From LMUY01 sp964235495 (lineage in GTDB: Bacteria; Pseudomonadota; Alphaproteobacteria; Acetobacterales; Acetobacteraceae): DNA of 64,000 nt. Where the stretch lies: NCBI GenBank assembly GCA_964235495.1, contig CAXSAX010000018.1, positions 8,434 through 72,433 of the forward strand. Reading direction: 5' to 3'. A model generated the notes under the pieces. It saw only the letters and a program-made list of their open reading frames with translations, ran no database searches and was not told the origin of the DNA. Of this stretch, positions 25,791 through 34,028 are shown one piece after another; within the stretch, counting starts at the first letter, position 1, and each line of letters starts with the position of its first letter. Made by a program: the position numbers and the translations under genes.

Positions 25791-26863
25791 GCGAGCCGGA
25801 AGCGGAACGTCTCGGCACAAAGCCCCGGGCCGAACGCCATGGCCAGCCCGTTCTGCCCCGGCGCGCTGCCGCGCAGCATGCGGTCCAGGATGAACATGAT
25901 GGTGGCTGAGGACATGTTGCCGAAGTCCCGCAGCACTCCACGCGACCAGTCAAGCGCCCCGCGGCTGAGCCGCAGGCCCTGCTCCACCCCGTCCAGCACC
26001 GTGCGCCCGCCGGCGTGCACCGCCCACAGGTCGATCTGCTGGGTGGCTAGCCCGCGTAATAGGCCGCCATCGTCCGCCCGCTCCAGTTCGCCCCGCAGCG
26101 CGCCGGCGATGCGCGCTGGCACCTTGCCCGACAGCCGCATGTCGAAGCCCTGGTCGCCGATGCGCCAGGTGATCAGGTCGGCCGAATCAGGCAGGGTGGT
26201 GGAGCGGAAGTCGATCAGGCCGATGCCTTCCGGCTCCGCCGAGACCAGCGCGGCGGAGGCGCCGTCGGCAAACAGCATGAACGACAGCACCGTCTCCAGG
26301 TCAGAGGTTTCCTGCAGGTGCAGGCTGCACAGCTCGAGGTTGACGACCAGCACGCGGGCCGCCGGCTCGGAGCGGACAATGTGGAACGCGGTGCGCAGGG
26401 CGCTCACGGCGGCATAGCACCCCATGAAGCCGATCAGGGTGCGCTCAATGCCTGCGGGCAGCCCGAGGCGGGCGGCGATCAGCTGGTCCAACCCCGGCGC
26501 GGTGAACCCGGTGCAGGAAGCGACCACGATGTGGGTCAGCCGGCTGGTATCCTCGCCGAGCGAGGCCACCGCCTCGGCCGCAAGGTCCGTCGCGTGCCGC
26601 TCGTAGCGCCTCATGCGGGCGGCGGTGGAGGGGAAGCGGCCGCGCGGCAGGAAGCCCTCTGCGTCCACCGGGTTGCTGCCGGGCGGGCTGGGGCGCAGCA
26701 CGGAAAAGCGGTGCTCGATGCCGGAGCGCTCGGCCATGCGGTCGAACACGGCGCGGGCTTTGGCATCCGGCAGCAGGGTGCGGGCGAAGGCGATGAACGG
26801 CGCGTGAATATCGTGCGCCGGCACGGCGGTGCCGATGCGGTTGACGTAGGGCACAGCCGTCAT
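25787..26863 (-). CDS. Type III polyketide synthase
   Basis: This 358-residue enzyme of the chalcone synthase superfamily has the Cys-His-Asn triad: C149 in GFMGCYAAV, H283 in WAVHAGGRT and N316 in GNMSSATIMF. It condenses malonyl-CoA onto a starter, usually a long acyl chain in bacteria, to give resorcinols or pyrones. ATG 26863 overlaps the KAS stop. Coupling with a dedicated KAS and ACP upstream suggests a fatty-acyl starter delivered from a specialised synthase, comparable with the Azotobacter ars locus. Confidence 0.93.
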   Translation of the reverse strand: MTAVPYVNRIGTAVPAHDIHAPFIAFARTLLPDAKARAVFDRMAERSGIEHRFSVLRPSPPGSNPVDAEGFLPRGRFPSTAARMRRYERHATDLAAEAVASLGEDTSRLTHIVVASCTGFTAPGLDQLIAARLGLPAGIERTLIGFMGCYAAVSALRTAFHIVRSEPAARVLVVNLELCSLHLQETSDLETVLSFMLFADGASAALVSAEPEGIGLIDFRSTTLPDSADLITWRIGDQGFDMRLSGKVPARIAGALRGELERADDGGLLRGLATQQIDLWAVHAGGRTVLDGVEQGLRLSRGALDWSRGVLRDFGNMSSATIMFILDRMLRGSAPGQNGLAMAFGPGLCAETFRFRLA

Positions 26864-28071
26864 GCGCCAGCCCAGCGGCGCGCGACCAGGACGGCGTTCA
26901 GGCCGCCGAAAGCGAACGCGTTGGACATGGCGCAGTCAAACTCCCCAGGGCGCGCCTGGTTGGGCACGCAGTCTATGTCGCAGTCCGGATCAGCCGTGGT
27001 GAACCCGGCGGTCGGCGGGATGAAGCCGCCCCGCAGCGCCACCGCCGTGGCGATGAGCTCGAGCGCCCCGCCCGCCGTCATGCAGTGCCCTATCATGGAT
27101 TTGGTGGACGACACCGGCAAGCCGTCAAGCCGGCGGCCGAACACCTCGCGCAGCGCCGCCGTCTCGGTCTTGTCGTTCAGCCGGGTGCCCGTGCCGTGGG
27201 CGTTGACGTAGCCAACGTCCTGCGGCGCGCAGCCTGCGTCTTTCAGGGCCGCCCGCATGGCCCGGGCCGCGCCGTCCGCGCTGGGGGCTAGCAGGTCGCC
27301 GGCGTCCGCGCTCATGCCGAAGCCTGCCACCTCCAGCAGCGGTGTGGCCCCCCGGGCTGCAGCGTGGCCGGCCTCCTCCAGCACCAGGATGCCCGCACCC
27401 TCGCCGATCGCCAGCCCCGTCCGGTCCAAGGAGAACGGCCGGCAGGCGGCGGGGCTGAGCACGCGCAGCGCCTCCCACCCTTTTACGACGCCGACGACGA
27501 TGGAAGCGTCGCTGCCGCCCGTGACGGCCACATCGACCATCCCGGAGCGGATCATGTGCATGGCCTGGCCGATGGCGTGGTTAGCCGACGCGCAAGCGGA
27601 CGCCACGGAGTAGCACGGCCCGCGCAGCCCGAACTCGATGGAAACCTGGCTCGCCGGCGCGCTCGGCATGATCTTGGGGATGGTGAACGGGTGGACGCGC
27701 GGCAATCTTTGCCCATAGAGCTGCTCATAGGCGAAATCGACCGTTTGCTGGCCGATGGCGGCCGCCAGCACCACGGCGCCGTCCGGCGCCATCCCATGGG
27801 CCAAGCCGGCCTGGCCCATGGCCTGCCGGGCGGCGATGAGCGCCAGCTGGGCCGTGCGGTCCAGCACGGCCAGCCGCTTGGCCGGGAGATGCGCCGCCAC
27901 GTCCAATCCGCGCACCTCGCCGGCGATCTGCACAGCGAGACGCTCGGTCGGGATGTTGACGATGGGGCCGATGCCCACCGTCCCGGCCCGCAACGCCCTG
28001 GCGAAGGACAGCATATCGTGACCCACAGCGCACACCGCGCCCATGCCGGTGACGACGACATGGCGGCTCAC
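26860..28071 (-). CDS. Beta-ketoacyl-ACP synthase (FabF-like)
   Basis: This 403-residue KAS has catalytic C160 (SVASACASANHA), H292 (NAHGTGT) and H329 (SMIGHCMTAGG). That Cys-His-His set belongs to elongating KAS I/II enzymes. It lies 10 bases after the ACP gene and overlaps the type III PKS gene. It is unlikely to be the housekeeping FabF because it sits in a secondary-metabolite operon without fabD or fabG. It probably makes or elongates the acyl chain that primes the PKS. Confidence 0.92.
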   Translation of the reverse strand: MSRHVVVTGMGAVCAVGHDMLSFARALRAGTVGIGPIVNIPTERLAVQIAGEVRGLDVAAHLPAKRLAVLDRTAQLALIAARQAMGQAGLAHGMAPDGAVVLAAAIGQQTVDFAYEQLYGQRLPRVHPFTIPKIMPSAPASQVSIEFGLRGPCYSVASACASANHAIGQAMHMIRSGMVDVAVTGGSDASIVVGVVKGWEALRVLSPAACRPFSLDRTGLAIGEGAGILVLEEAGHAAARGATPLLEVAGFGMSADAGDLLAPSADGAARAMRAALKDAGCAPQDVGYVNAHGTGTRLNDKTETAALREVFGRRLDGLPVSSTKSMIGHCMTAGGALELIATAVALRGGFIPPTAGFTTADPDCDIDCVPNQARPGEFDCAMSNAFAFGGLNAVLVARRWAGA

Positions 28072-28081
28072 GCTGGTCGGC

Positions 28082-28366
28082 TCACGCGGGGGACTTGTTG
28101 TCGATCGCGGCTAGCGCCTGGCCGACCAGCTCGCCCATCGTCTCGGCTTCCTGCCCGCTCTGCTCCGACAGGACCGGAATCTCAATGTCGAACCGGCTCT
28201 CGATGGCGAAGATGGCTTGCACCATGTCCAGCGAGGCGATGTCGAGCGAGACGATCGTGGCCCTGGGGAGCAGGCGCTCCTTGCTGATCCCGGTTTCCTT
28301 GACGACGATGTCCAAGATGTCCTGCACTCGCAGATCCTGCGGCCACACGTTGGCTGTATCCGTCAC
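28082..28366 (-). CDS. Acyl carrier protein
   Basis: This 94-residue acidic protein has the phosphopantetheine serine S45 in LDIASLDMVQ, flanked by helices VQDILDIVVKETGI and FAIESRFDIEIPVL. It is the first gene of the operon ACP-KAS-PKS-methyltransferase-flavoprotein and presumably carries the acyl intermediates of this pathway. It differs from a housekeeping AcpP in its longer N- and C-termini and its motif (DIASLD instead of GADSLD). Confidence 0.9.
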   Translation of the reverse strand: MTDTANVWPQDLRVQDILDIVVKETGISKERLLPRATIVSLDIASLDMVQAIFAIESRFDIEIPVLSEQSGQEAETMGELVGQALAAIDNKSPA

Positions 28367-28442
28367 GCGACGCCTCCTCGCTGGTTTGACGCTGATTAGA
28401 CAGGGAAACCCCGGTCAATTTGCCTATTGAGTTGCGTTCCTG

Positions 28443-28467
28443 GGAACTAGAGGCATACCGGTCTGTT
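28443..28467 (+). promoter_or_regulatory. EcfG-like general stress promoter
   Basis: GGAAC at 28443-28447 is followed after 16 bases by TGTT at 28464-28467. This is close to the alphaproteobacterial sigma-EcfG consensus GGAAC-N16-17-CGTT, with one mismatch in the -10 element. It lies about 33 bases before the CsbD start codon, which suits general-stress control. Confidence 0.5.
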
Positions 28468-28499
28468 GGATGCCGTATCTGGGCAAGGAGTCAAATGTT

Positions 28500-28793
28500 A
28501 TGGGTGAAAATGAGATTGAGGGAGCCGCCAAGAACCTCGGCGGCGACATCAAGAGCGGCGTCGGCAATCTGACCGGGGACAGCAAGACGCAGGCGTCTGG
28601 CGCGGTGGACCAGGTCGTCGGCACTGCCCAGCGGGCCTATGGCAAGATCAAGGACACCGCCGGCGGCTCCGTATCGGACCAGCTGGACGAGGCGAGCGCC
28701 TTCCTAGGCGACACGGTCGCGGAACGCCCACTGACATCGTTGCTGGTGGCAGGCGCGGTCGGCTACGTGCTGGCGATGCTGACCCGGCGCTAG
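28500..28793 (+). CDS. CsbD-family stress protein with C-terminal membrane helix
   Basis: This 97-residue protein has an N-terminal CsbD-like part: ENEIEGAAKNLGGDIKSGVG, then GDSKTQASGAVDQVVG. A hydrophobic C-terminal segment (PLTSLLVAGAVGYVLAML) with a TRR end recalls the DUF883/ElaB membrane anchor. Typical CsbD proteins are about 60-70 residues and soluble, so this is a CsbD plus anchor form. AAGGAG lies nine bases upstream of ATG 28500. An EcfG-like promoter precedes it and a strong hairpin follows. Confidence 0.8.
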   Translation: MGENEIEGAAKNLGGDIKSGVGNLTGDSKTQASGAVDQVVGTAQRAYGKIKDTAGGSVSDQLDEASAFLGDTVAERPLTSLLVAGAVGYVLAMLTRR

Positions 28794-28805
28794 AGGCCGG
28801 CGCAA

Positions 28806-28831
28806 GGTCCGCACCGGTCGTGGTGCGGACC
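28806..28831 (+). terminator. Strong inverted repeat after the CsbD gene
   Basis: GGTCCGCACC at 28806-28815 and GGTGCGGACC at 28822-28831 form a perfect 10-bp stem with a 6-base loop, 12 bases after the stop codon. No long U tract follows, so it may be an imperfect intrinsic terminator or an mRNA 3' stabiliser. Confidence 0.55.
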
Positions 28832-28888
28832 ACTTGTTCCCACGGCCAAGCAGTGGCTGATTGAGGTTCTCTCCAGGAACTCTCATTC

Positions 28889-29719
28889 ATGGCGCGACCC
28901 AATCGTCGAGTAAGCCTTCCCGTAGACGTATCACAACGTCTCGGACCTCGGACCTTGGCAGTGGATATCGGCGGCAGCCGTATCAAGGCCGGTTTGCTTG
29001 ACGCTGAAGGCAGCATGATTTCAGAATCCCGCCGGGTCGATACGCCTCACCCGAGCGTCCCCTCAGCGGTCATTTCCTCCCTTATTGAATTGGTGAGGCC
29101 GATGGGAGCGTTCGACCGCATCTCGGTCGGCTTTCCAGGTGTCGTCCGTGCAGGACGCATCCTGACCGCGCCTAACTTGGGCACCGAAGCCTGGCATGGC
29201 TTTCCACTCGGAACCGATCTTAGCCAGCGGCTGAGCAGGCCGACCCGGGTATTGAACGATGCCAGCATCCAGGGCCTTGGCGTCATCTCCAGCGCGGGTC
29301 TGGAGTGCGTTATTACCTTGGGCACTGGATTCGGCTTTGCCTTGTTCCAAGACGGCGTAATCGCACCGCACCTTGAACTTGGGCAGCATCCCATCGCAAA
29401 ACACAAGACTTATGATCACTACTTAGGCAATGCCGCACTTCACAAGATCGGCCGGCCAAAGTGGAACAAGCGGCTGCAGAAGGCGCTCGGCATTCTTGAT
29501 ACATTTGTTTCCTATGACACCTTGCTGATTGGCGGCGGCAACGCGCAGCACATCGATTTCGACTTGCCGCCCAATGTCCGCATCGTGCCGAACGCCGCTG
29601 GCATCACTGGCGGCGTAAAACTCTGGGCACCGAACATGGAAGACGTGTTCCGGAAGCAGGACGTGCTGCACCGTCCGGCGCCGGAGGGCGTGACCCCGGC
29701 TCCGGAAACGCCGGCATGA
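28889..29719 (+). CDS. ROK-family sugar kinase (polyphosphate glucokinase-like)
   Basis: This 276-residue protein has the phosphate-1 motif LAVDIGGSRIKAGLLD near the N-terminus. It also has VGFPGVVRAGRI, VLNDASIQGLG, ITLGTGFGFALFQDG and HLELGQHP, as in ROK/polyphosphate glucokinases. It lacks the ROK zinc CxCGxxGC motif, consistent with the PpgK branch. It would phosphorylate glucose or another sugar using polyphosphate or ATP; the donor cannot be decided here. The tail after residue 255 is low complexity and Pro-rich. Confidence 0.8.
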   Translation: MARPNRRVSLPVDVSQRLGPRTLAVDIGGSRIKAGLLDAEGSMISESRRVDTPHPSVPSAVISSLIELVRPMGAFDRISVGFPGVVRAGRILTAPNLGTEAWHGFPLGTDLSQRLSRPTRVLNDASIQGLGVISSAGLECVITLGTGFGFALFQDGVIAPHLELGQHPIAKHKTYDHYLGNAALHKIGRPKWNKRLQKALGILDTFVSYDTLLIGGGNAQHIDFDLPPNVRIVPNAAGITGGVKLWAPNMEDVFRKQDVLHRPAPEGVTPAPETPA

Positions 29720-29791
29720 CGCGCAGGATGCGCCCGGCCGGCAAGCCCCCATGTGGCAGGGATGCAAAGCCCTGATGCGGGAGGGCGCGTG

Positions 29792-30568
29792 ATGCGTGTG
29801 CTCATCCTGTTGCTCCTACTCTGCGCGCCCTGCCTGGCCGCGCCGCCCGATGCCTCCGGGCTGGCGTTCCGGCAGCATCCGGGCGCTTCCGTCCCGCTCG
29901 ATGTCCAGTTCATCGACCATACCGGCCAGGTGGCGAGCCTTCGCACCTTGCTGAACGGGCGTCCGGCAGTGCTGATGCTCGGCTACTTCCACTGCCCAAG
30001 CCTGTGCGGCGTAGTGCGGGACGACGCATTCGAGGCGCTTTCGCAGACCGGGCTCGACACGCCTGCCGCTTTCAGCGTCATCGATCTCAGCATTGACCCG
30101 CATGAGGGCGCCAAGGACGCCGCCCAAGCGCGGGACGAGGACCTGGCCCGCTTCCCCACCCCGGGCGCGGCGGAAGGCTGGCATTTCCTGACGGGGGCGC
30201 CGGAGGACCTGTCCGCCGTGACGGCCGCAGTGGGCTTCCCGAGCCGGTGGGATAATGGGCTCCAACAGTTCCTCCACCCGGCCGGGCTGGTATTCCTGAC
30301 CTCGACCGGCATCGTCTCGTCGTATGTGCTCGGGGTGGGCTATTCCGGGACGGCAATTCGGGACGCCCTGCTGAAGGCGCGGGCCGGCACGGTGGCGCCA
30401 GCTGCCTCGCCGCTGCTGCTGCTGTGCTTTCACTATGACTCGACCACGGGGAAGTACTCTCTCGAGGTCGTCAAGCTGCTGCGGGTCGGCGCGGCGCTTA
30501 CGCTGTTGCTGATTGCCGGCCTGCTGGTGGTGATTCACCGTAAGCGCCGGGTCATCATGGGCGCGTGA
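29792..30568 (+). CDS. SCO1/SenC-family copper chaperone-like protein
   Basis: This 258-residue exported protein has a signal peptide (MRVLILLLLLCAPCLA), then a thioredoxin-like fold with the copper motif C68-PSL-C72 (FHCPSLCG) and a downstream histidine in QFLHPAGLVFL. A C-terminal membrane helix (LTLLLIAGLLVVI) ends in basic residues. Such proteins deliver copper to cytochrome oxidase CuA or act as thiol reductases. ATG 29792 has a GGGAGGG ribosome site. Its 3' end overlaps the convergent rsmD by 14 bases. Confidence 0.85.
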   Translation: MRVLILLLLLCAPCLAAPPDASGLAFRQHPGASVPLDVQFIDHTGQVASLRTLLNGRPAVLMLGYFHCPSLCGVVRDDAFEALSQTGLDTPAAFSVIDLSIDPHEGAKDAAQARDEDLARFPTPGAAEGWHFLTGAPEDLSAVTAAVGFPSRWDNGLQQFLHPAGLVFLTSTGIVSSYVLGVGYSGTAIRDALLKARAGTVAPAASPLLLLCFHYDSTTGKYSLEVVKLLRVGAALTLLLIAGLLVVIHRKRRVIMGA

Positions 30569-31097
30569 GTCGCCACACCGTCATCCGGCCCGCCCCGTGC
30601 GCCCGGTCCGCCAGCTTCTCGCCCAGCTCGGGCATCTCGTCGCGGCCGGACTCAGCGACCACCAGCGCCCCCGGCGCCAGCCACCCCGCCGCGGCCAGCG
30701 CCGCCAGGCCACGTGGAAGCAGTGCCTCCCCATAAGGCGGGTCGAGCATCACCAAGGCGCAGGCGCGCCCCGGCGGCGGTCGCAGCACGTCCCCGGCGAT
30801 GACCCGCGCCGCAGCGCCCCGGCAGGAGGCGATGTTCGCTCGCAGCGCCGTGAGTGCGTTCCGGTCCTGCTCCATGAACGCGGCGGAGGCAGCCCCGCGG
30901 GACAGTGCTTCCAGCCCCAGCGCGCCAGTGCCGGCGAAGGCGTCCAGCACGGACTGGCCTTCTAGCTGCCCTCCCCAGGGCGCGTGCAGCAGCATGTCGA
31001 ATAGCGCCTGGCGCAGCCGTTCCGCCGTCGGCCGCGTGACCGTGCCCGGCGGCGCTTGCAGAGCCTGCCCGCGCCAACGGCCGGCGATGATCCTCAG
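30555..31097 (-). CDS. rsmD: 16S rRNA m2G966 methyltransferase RsmD
   Basis: This 180-residue methyltransferase shows the family N-terminus RIIAGRWRGQALQAPPG, motif I VLDAFAGTGALGLEALSRG and catalytic DPPYG. It methylates G966 of 16S rRNA. No ATG, GTG or TTG precedes the conserved N-terminus. A CTG at 31097 overlaps the pseudouridine synthase TGA as CTGA and is taken as the start. Confidence 0.9.
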   Translation of the reverse strand: MRIIAGRWRGQALQAPPGTVTRPTAERLRQALFDMLLHAPWGGQLEGQSVLDAFAGTGALGLEALSRGAASAAFMEQDRNALTALRANIASCRGAAARVIAGDVLRPPPGRACALVMLDPPYGEALLPRGLAALAAAGWLAPGALVVAESGRDEMPELGEKLADRAHGAGRMTVWRLTRP

Positions 31098-31843
31098 CGC
31101 GGCTCCCGCGGGATGTCCGGCAGCTGGTCGCGCAGCACCTTGCCACTGATCTCGTCCACGGCGCCCCGCTCCAGGTTGCCGAGCTGAAACGGCCCATACG
31201 CCACGCGGATTAGCCGCGTTACCTGCAAGGCTAGGTGGGTCATGACCCGGCGCACCTCGCGGTTGCGTCCCTCTCGCAGGCTGACGCTGAGCCAAGTGTT
31301 GCTGATTGCCCGCGAGTCCACGGCGGCCTCGATCGGGCCGTAGCGCACCCCCTCCACAGTCACCCCGTCCACCAGCTGCGCCAACGCCCGCTCCGGCACT
31401 ATGCCATGGACCCGCACCCGATAGCGGCGAATCCAGCTGTTGGAGGGCAGCTCCAGCCGGCGCGCCAGCCCGCCATCGTTGGTCAGCAACAGCAGGCCCT
31501 CGCTGTTGAGGTCGAGCCGGCCGACGCTGACCACGCGCGGCAGGTGCTCCGGCAGCCGCTCGAACACCGTGGGGCGGCCTTCCGGGTCGCGATGAGTCGT
31601 CACCAGCCCTTCCGGCTTGTGATAGCGCCACAGCTTCGCCCGCTCCGGGCTGTCCACCACCCGGCCGTTGACCTGCACGACATCGTCCGGGTTCACGAAG
31701 GTGGCCGGGTGCGCGACGGGCGCGCCGTTGAGTTTGATCCGCCCTTCCGCCAATAATTTCTCTGCATCGCGCCGGCTCGCTACGCCCGCGCGGGCCAGCC
31801 ATTTGGCAATGCGTTCGCCGCGTTCCGTGGCGGCCTCCGTCAC
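31094..31843 (-). CDS. rluB: RluB/RsuA-family rRNA pseudouridine synthase
   Basis: This 249-residue enzyme has an N-terminal S4 RNA-binding domain (RIAKWLARAGVASRRDAEKL). The catalytic domain has the active aspartate in VGRLDLNSEGLLLLTNDG, plus SLREGRNREVRRV. It makes pseudouridine in rRNA, most likely in 23S; RluB versus RluE/RsuA cannot be settled by eye. GTG 31843 overlaps the upstream stop as GTGA. It is coupled with rsmD downstream, so the pair forms an rRNA modification unit. Confidence 0.88.
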   Translation of the reverse strand: MTEAATERGERIAKWLARAGVASRRDAEKLLAEGRIKLNGAPVAHPATFVNPDDVVQVNGRVVDSPERAKLWRYHKPEGLVTTHRDPEGRPTVFERLPEHLPRVVSVGRLDLNSEGLLLLTNDGGLARRLELPSNSWIRRYRVRVHGIVPERALAQLVDGVTVEGVRYGPIEAAVDSRAISNTWLSVSLREGRNREVRRVMTHLALQVTRLIRVAYGPFQLGNLERGAVDEISGKVLRDQLPDIPREPR

Positions 31844-32550
31844 GACGCCGCCGCCACGAAGGCGTCGAAAACCCGGGCATCGCCGGGGTCGATCAGGAAC
31901 TCCGGATGCCATTGCAGCCCGAGGCAGAACCGGCGGCTGCCGTCCTCCAGACCCTCAATTACCCCATCCGGCGCGGTGGCGTTGATGGTTGCGTGCGGCC
32001 CGACGGTGGCGACGGCCTGGTGGTGAGCCGAGTTCACCATCATCGTGTCCGTTCCGACGGTGCGGCTTAGCAGGGTGCCTGGCGTCACGCTGATAACATG
32101 GCTTGCTTCGTTGCGCGGGTTGGCCTGCTCGTGCGCCAGCGCGCCGGGAACCGCGTCGGGGACATGCTGGATCAAGGTTCCGCCCAGCGCCACCGCCAGC
32201 AATTGCTGGCCGCCGCATATGCCCAGGATCGGCATGTCCAAGGCCAGCGCGCCGTGGAGCAGCGCAAGCTCGGCGGCGGTGCGGCGGTTCTTCAGGGTGA
32301 CGGTGGCATGAACCTCGGCGACGCCGTACAACGCCGGGTCAACGTCGAACGCGCCGCCGGTGACCAGCAAGGCATCCAGCCGGGCCAGCAGCCCAGCCGC
32401 GAGCGCTGGGTCATGCGGCAAGGCGACGGGCAGGCCGCCCGCGGCGGCGATGGCGTCCATGTAATTGGCGCGCAAGGCGTACCAGGGAAAGCTCGACCAG
32501 CCGCCCGGCTGCTCGCTGTCCAGGGTGATGCCGATGAGAGGGCGCGTCAT
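31840..32550 (-). CDS. Class I glutamine amidotransferase-like hydrolase (PuuD-like)
   Basis: This 236-residue protein belongs to the gamma-glutamyl-GABA hydrolase type of class I amidotransferases. The nucleophile cysteine lies in LGICGGQQ and the His-Glu pair in LQWHPEF. MTRPLIGITLDSEQPGGW is the expected N-terminus, so ATG 32550 is the start. It is coupled to the pseudouridine synthase by a GTGA overlap. The substrate may be a gamma-glutamyl compound; no polyamine genes are adjacent. Confidence 0.85.
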   Translation of the reverse strand: MTRPLIGITLDSEQPGGWSSFPWYALRANYMDAIAAAGGLPVALPHDPALAAGLLARLDALLVTGGAFDVDPALYGVAEVHATVTLKNRRTAAELALLHGALALDMPILGICGGQQLLAVALGGTLIQHVPDAVPGALAHEQANPRNEASHVISVTPGTLLSRTVGTDTMMVNSAHHQAVATVGPHATINATAPDGVIEGLEDGSRRFCLGLQWHPEFLIDPGDARVFDAFVAAAS

Positions 32551-32686
32551 GCCCGTCCCTAGAGCAGTTTGGCGCGGGCTGAAACAGGGAGCTTGGATTA
32601 AACGTCTGAGCAAGGCTGGGGCTCTGCCAGAACATGGAACCTTTCGGGCACTTGAGCTTGTGATTGAGGGAGGCAGGACGAAAGGC

Positions 32687-33127
32687 ATGGATGCGATGGC
32701 GCTTGCGTTGGGGGAGGCCGCGGCCGCAGGCGCCCGCGGCGAGGTTCCCGTCGGCGCCGTCGTGGTCTCGCCTGAAGGCGAACTGCTGGCTCAGGCCAGC
32801 AACAGCGTGGAGGCGGAGCGAGACGCGAGCAGCCATGCCGAGATGACGGCCCTGCGCCTGGCCGCCCGCCGCCTCGGCTCGCCGCGGCTGGCCGGCTGCA
32901 CCCTAGTGGCCACGCTGGAGCCGTGCCCGATGTGCGCCGCCGCCGCCGTCCATTTCCGCGTGGGGCGCGTCGTATTCGGCGCCTACGACCCGAAAGGCGG
33001 CGGCATCGAGCATGGCCCCCGCGTCTTCGCGGCCCCTGGCTGCCTGCACCGGCCGGAGGTGGTGGGTGGCGTGCGGGAGGCCGAGTCGGCCGAGATGCTG
33101 CGGGCGTTCTTCGCCAAGCTCCGGTGA
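32687..33127 (+). CDS. tadA: tRNA-adenosine deaminase / nucleoside deaminase
   Basis: This 146-residue deaminase has the zinc ligands in HAEMTAL and PCPMC, and GEVPVGAVVV as the N-terminal family motif. It most likely converts A34 to inosine in tRNA-Arg. ATG 32687 matches the normal start (MDAMALALGEAAAAG). The frame is open upstream but unsupported. It is convergent with the acyltransferase gene, 4 bases apart. Confidence 0.88.
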   Translation: MDAMALALGEAAAAGARGEVPVGAVVVSPEGELLAQASNSVEAERDASSHAEMTALRLAARRLGSPRLAGCTLVATLEPCPMCAAAAVHFRVGRVVFGAYDPKGGGIEHGPRVFAAPGCLHRPEVVGGVREAESAEMLRAFFAKLR

Positions 33128-33131
33128 CGGT

Positions 33132-34028
33132 TCAGCGATACACCGCCTTGGGCCAACGCCGGTGCATCCAGAGCCAGCTTTCCGGCCGTTCGACGATCCA
33201 GCGCTCTAGGATGTCGTTCATGGCCTGGGTCATGATCTGGATATCCTGCCGCCGGTTCCCTGTGTTCGGCAGCACCATTGGCGGCTCGCACACCAGGCGG
33301 AGGCGGGCCGGGCCGATGCGCTGAACATGGCCGGGAATCACCGGGCACTGGAAGCGCAAAGCCAGCACAGCCAGGGCGGGCGCTGTCATCGCAGGGCGCC
33401 CAAACAAGGTGGCCTCAATGCCGTCGTTCATCTTCTGGTCCATCAGCAGGCCCAAGGCGCCGCCCGCTTTCAAATGGCCCAGCGCCGCCTTCGCTCCCGC
33501 TCCCCCCTTGCTGAACATCGGCACGGCCGCGCCGATTGCCTCCTGCCGCAACCTGATGACGAGTGCGTCTATGGCCGGGTTCGCCGCTGCCCGAAACATG
33601 GAGGAGAACGGCATCCCGTAAGCGGCGCAGGCAGCCGGCAGCATCTCCCAGTTGCCGATGTGGCCGGAGAAGAGGATCGCCGGGCCACCCCGTTCTGCCA
33701 CGCTCCGCAACGTTTCCGCTCCTTCTATGACCCATCCCGGACCAGTCGGCGTGTTTTGCTTCAGCTTGGCGATGTGGGGAAACTCCCCCACCGTGCGGCC
33801 AAGACTCTCCCATGCGCCTCGGATGACCCGGCGGCGTGCGCCTGCATCCAGCGCTGGCAGGGCGAGCCGCAGGTTGATCTCTGCGACCCGGGTCACCGGC
33901 AGCCACGGTCCGACCGCACGCGCGATGCCGCCCGCCAGGTTGGATGCGCGCACCGGCCCAAGCGCCCGAAACAGCATCAGCAGGCAGCGCGCGGCCCAGG
34001 CTTCCAGCCAGAAGGCGAGCCAGGTCAT
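33132..34028 (-). CDS. Lipid A biosynthesis acyltransferase (LpxL/HtrB-like)
   Basis: This 298-residue membrane-associated acyltransferase starts with an amphipathic anchor (MTWLAFWLEAWAARCLLML). It has the HX4-5E catalytic motif in SGHIGNWEMLP, and the family closing segment ESWLWMHRRWP. It adds a secondary acyl chain to lipid A precursors in the inner membrane. ATG 34028 overlaps the lpxK stop. Gene order DUF374-waaA-lpxK-acyltransferase is a recognised lipid A block. Confidence 0.88.
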   Translation of the reverse strand: MTWLAFWLEAWAARCLLMLFRALGPVRASNLAGGIARAVGPWLPVTRVAEINLRLALPALDAGARRRVIRGAWESLGRTVGEFPHIAKLKQNTPTGPGWVIEGAETLRSVAERGGPAILFSGHIGNWEMLPAACAAYGMPFSSMFRAAANPAIDALVIRLRQEAIGAAVPMFSKGGAGAKAALGHLKAGGALGLLMDQKMNDGIEATLFGRPAMTAPALAVLALRFQCPVIPGHVQRIGPARLRLVCEPPMVLPNTGNRRQDIQIMTQAMNDILERWIVERPESWLWMHRRWPKAVYR

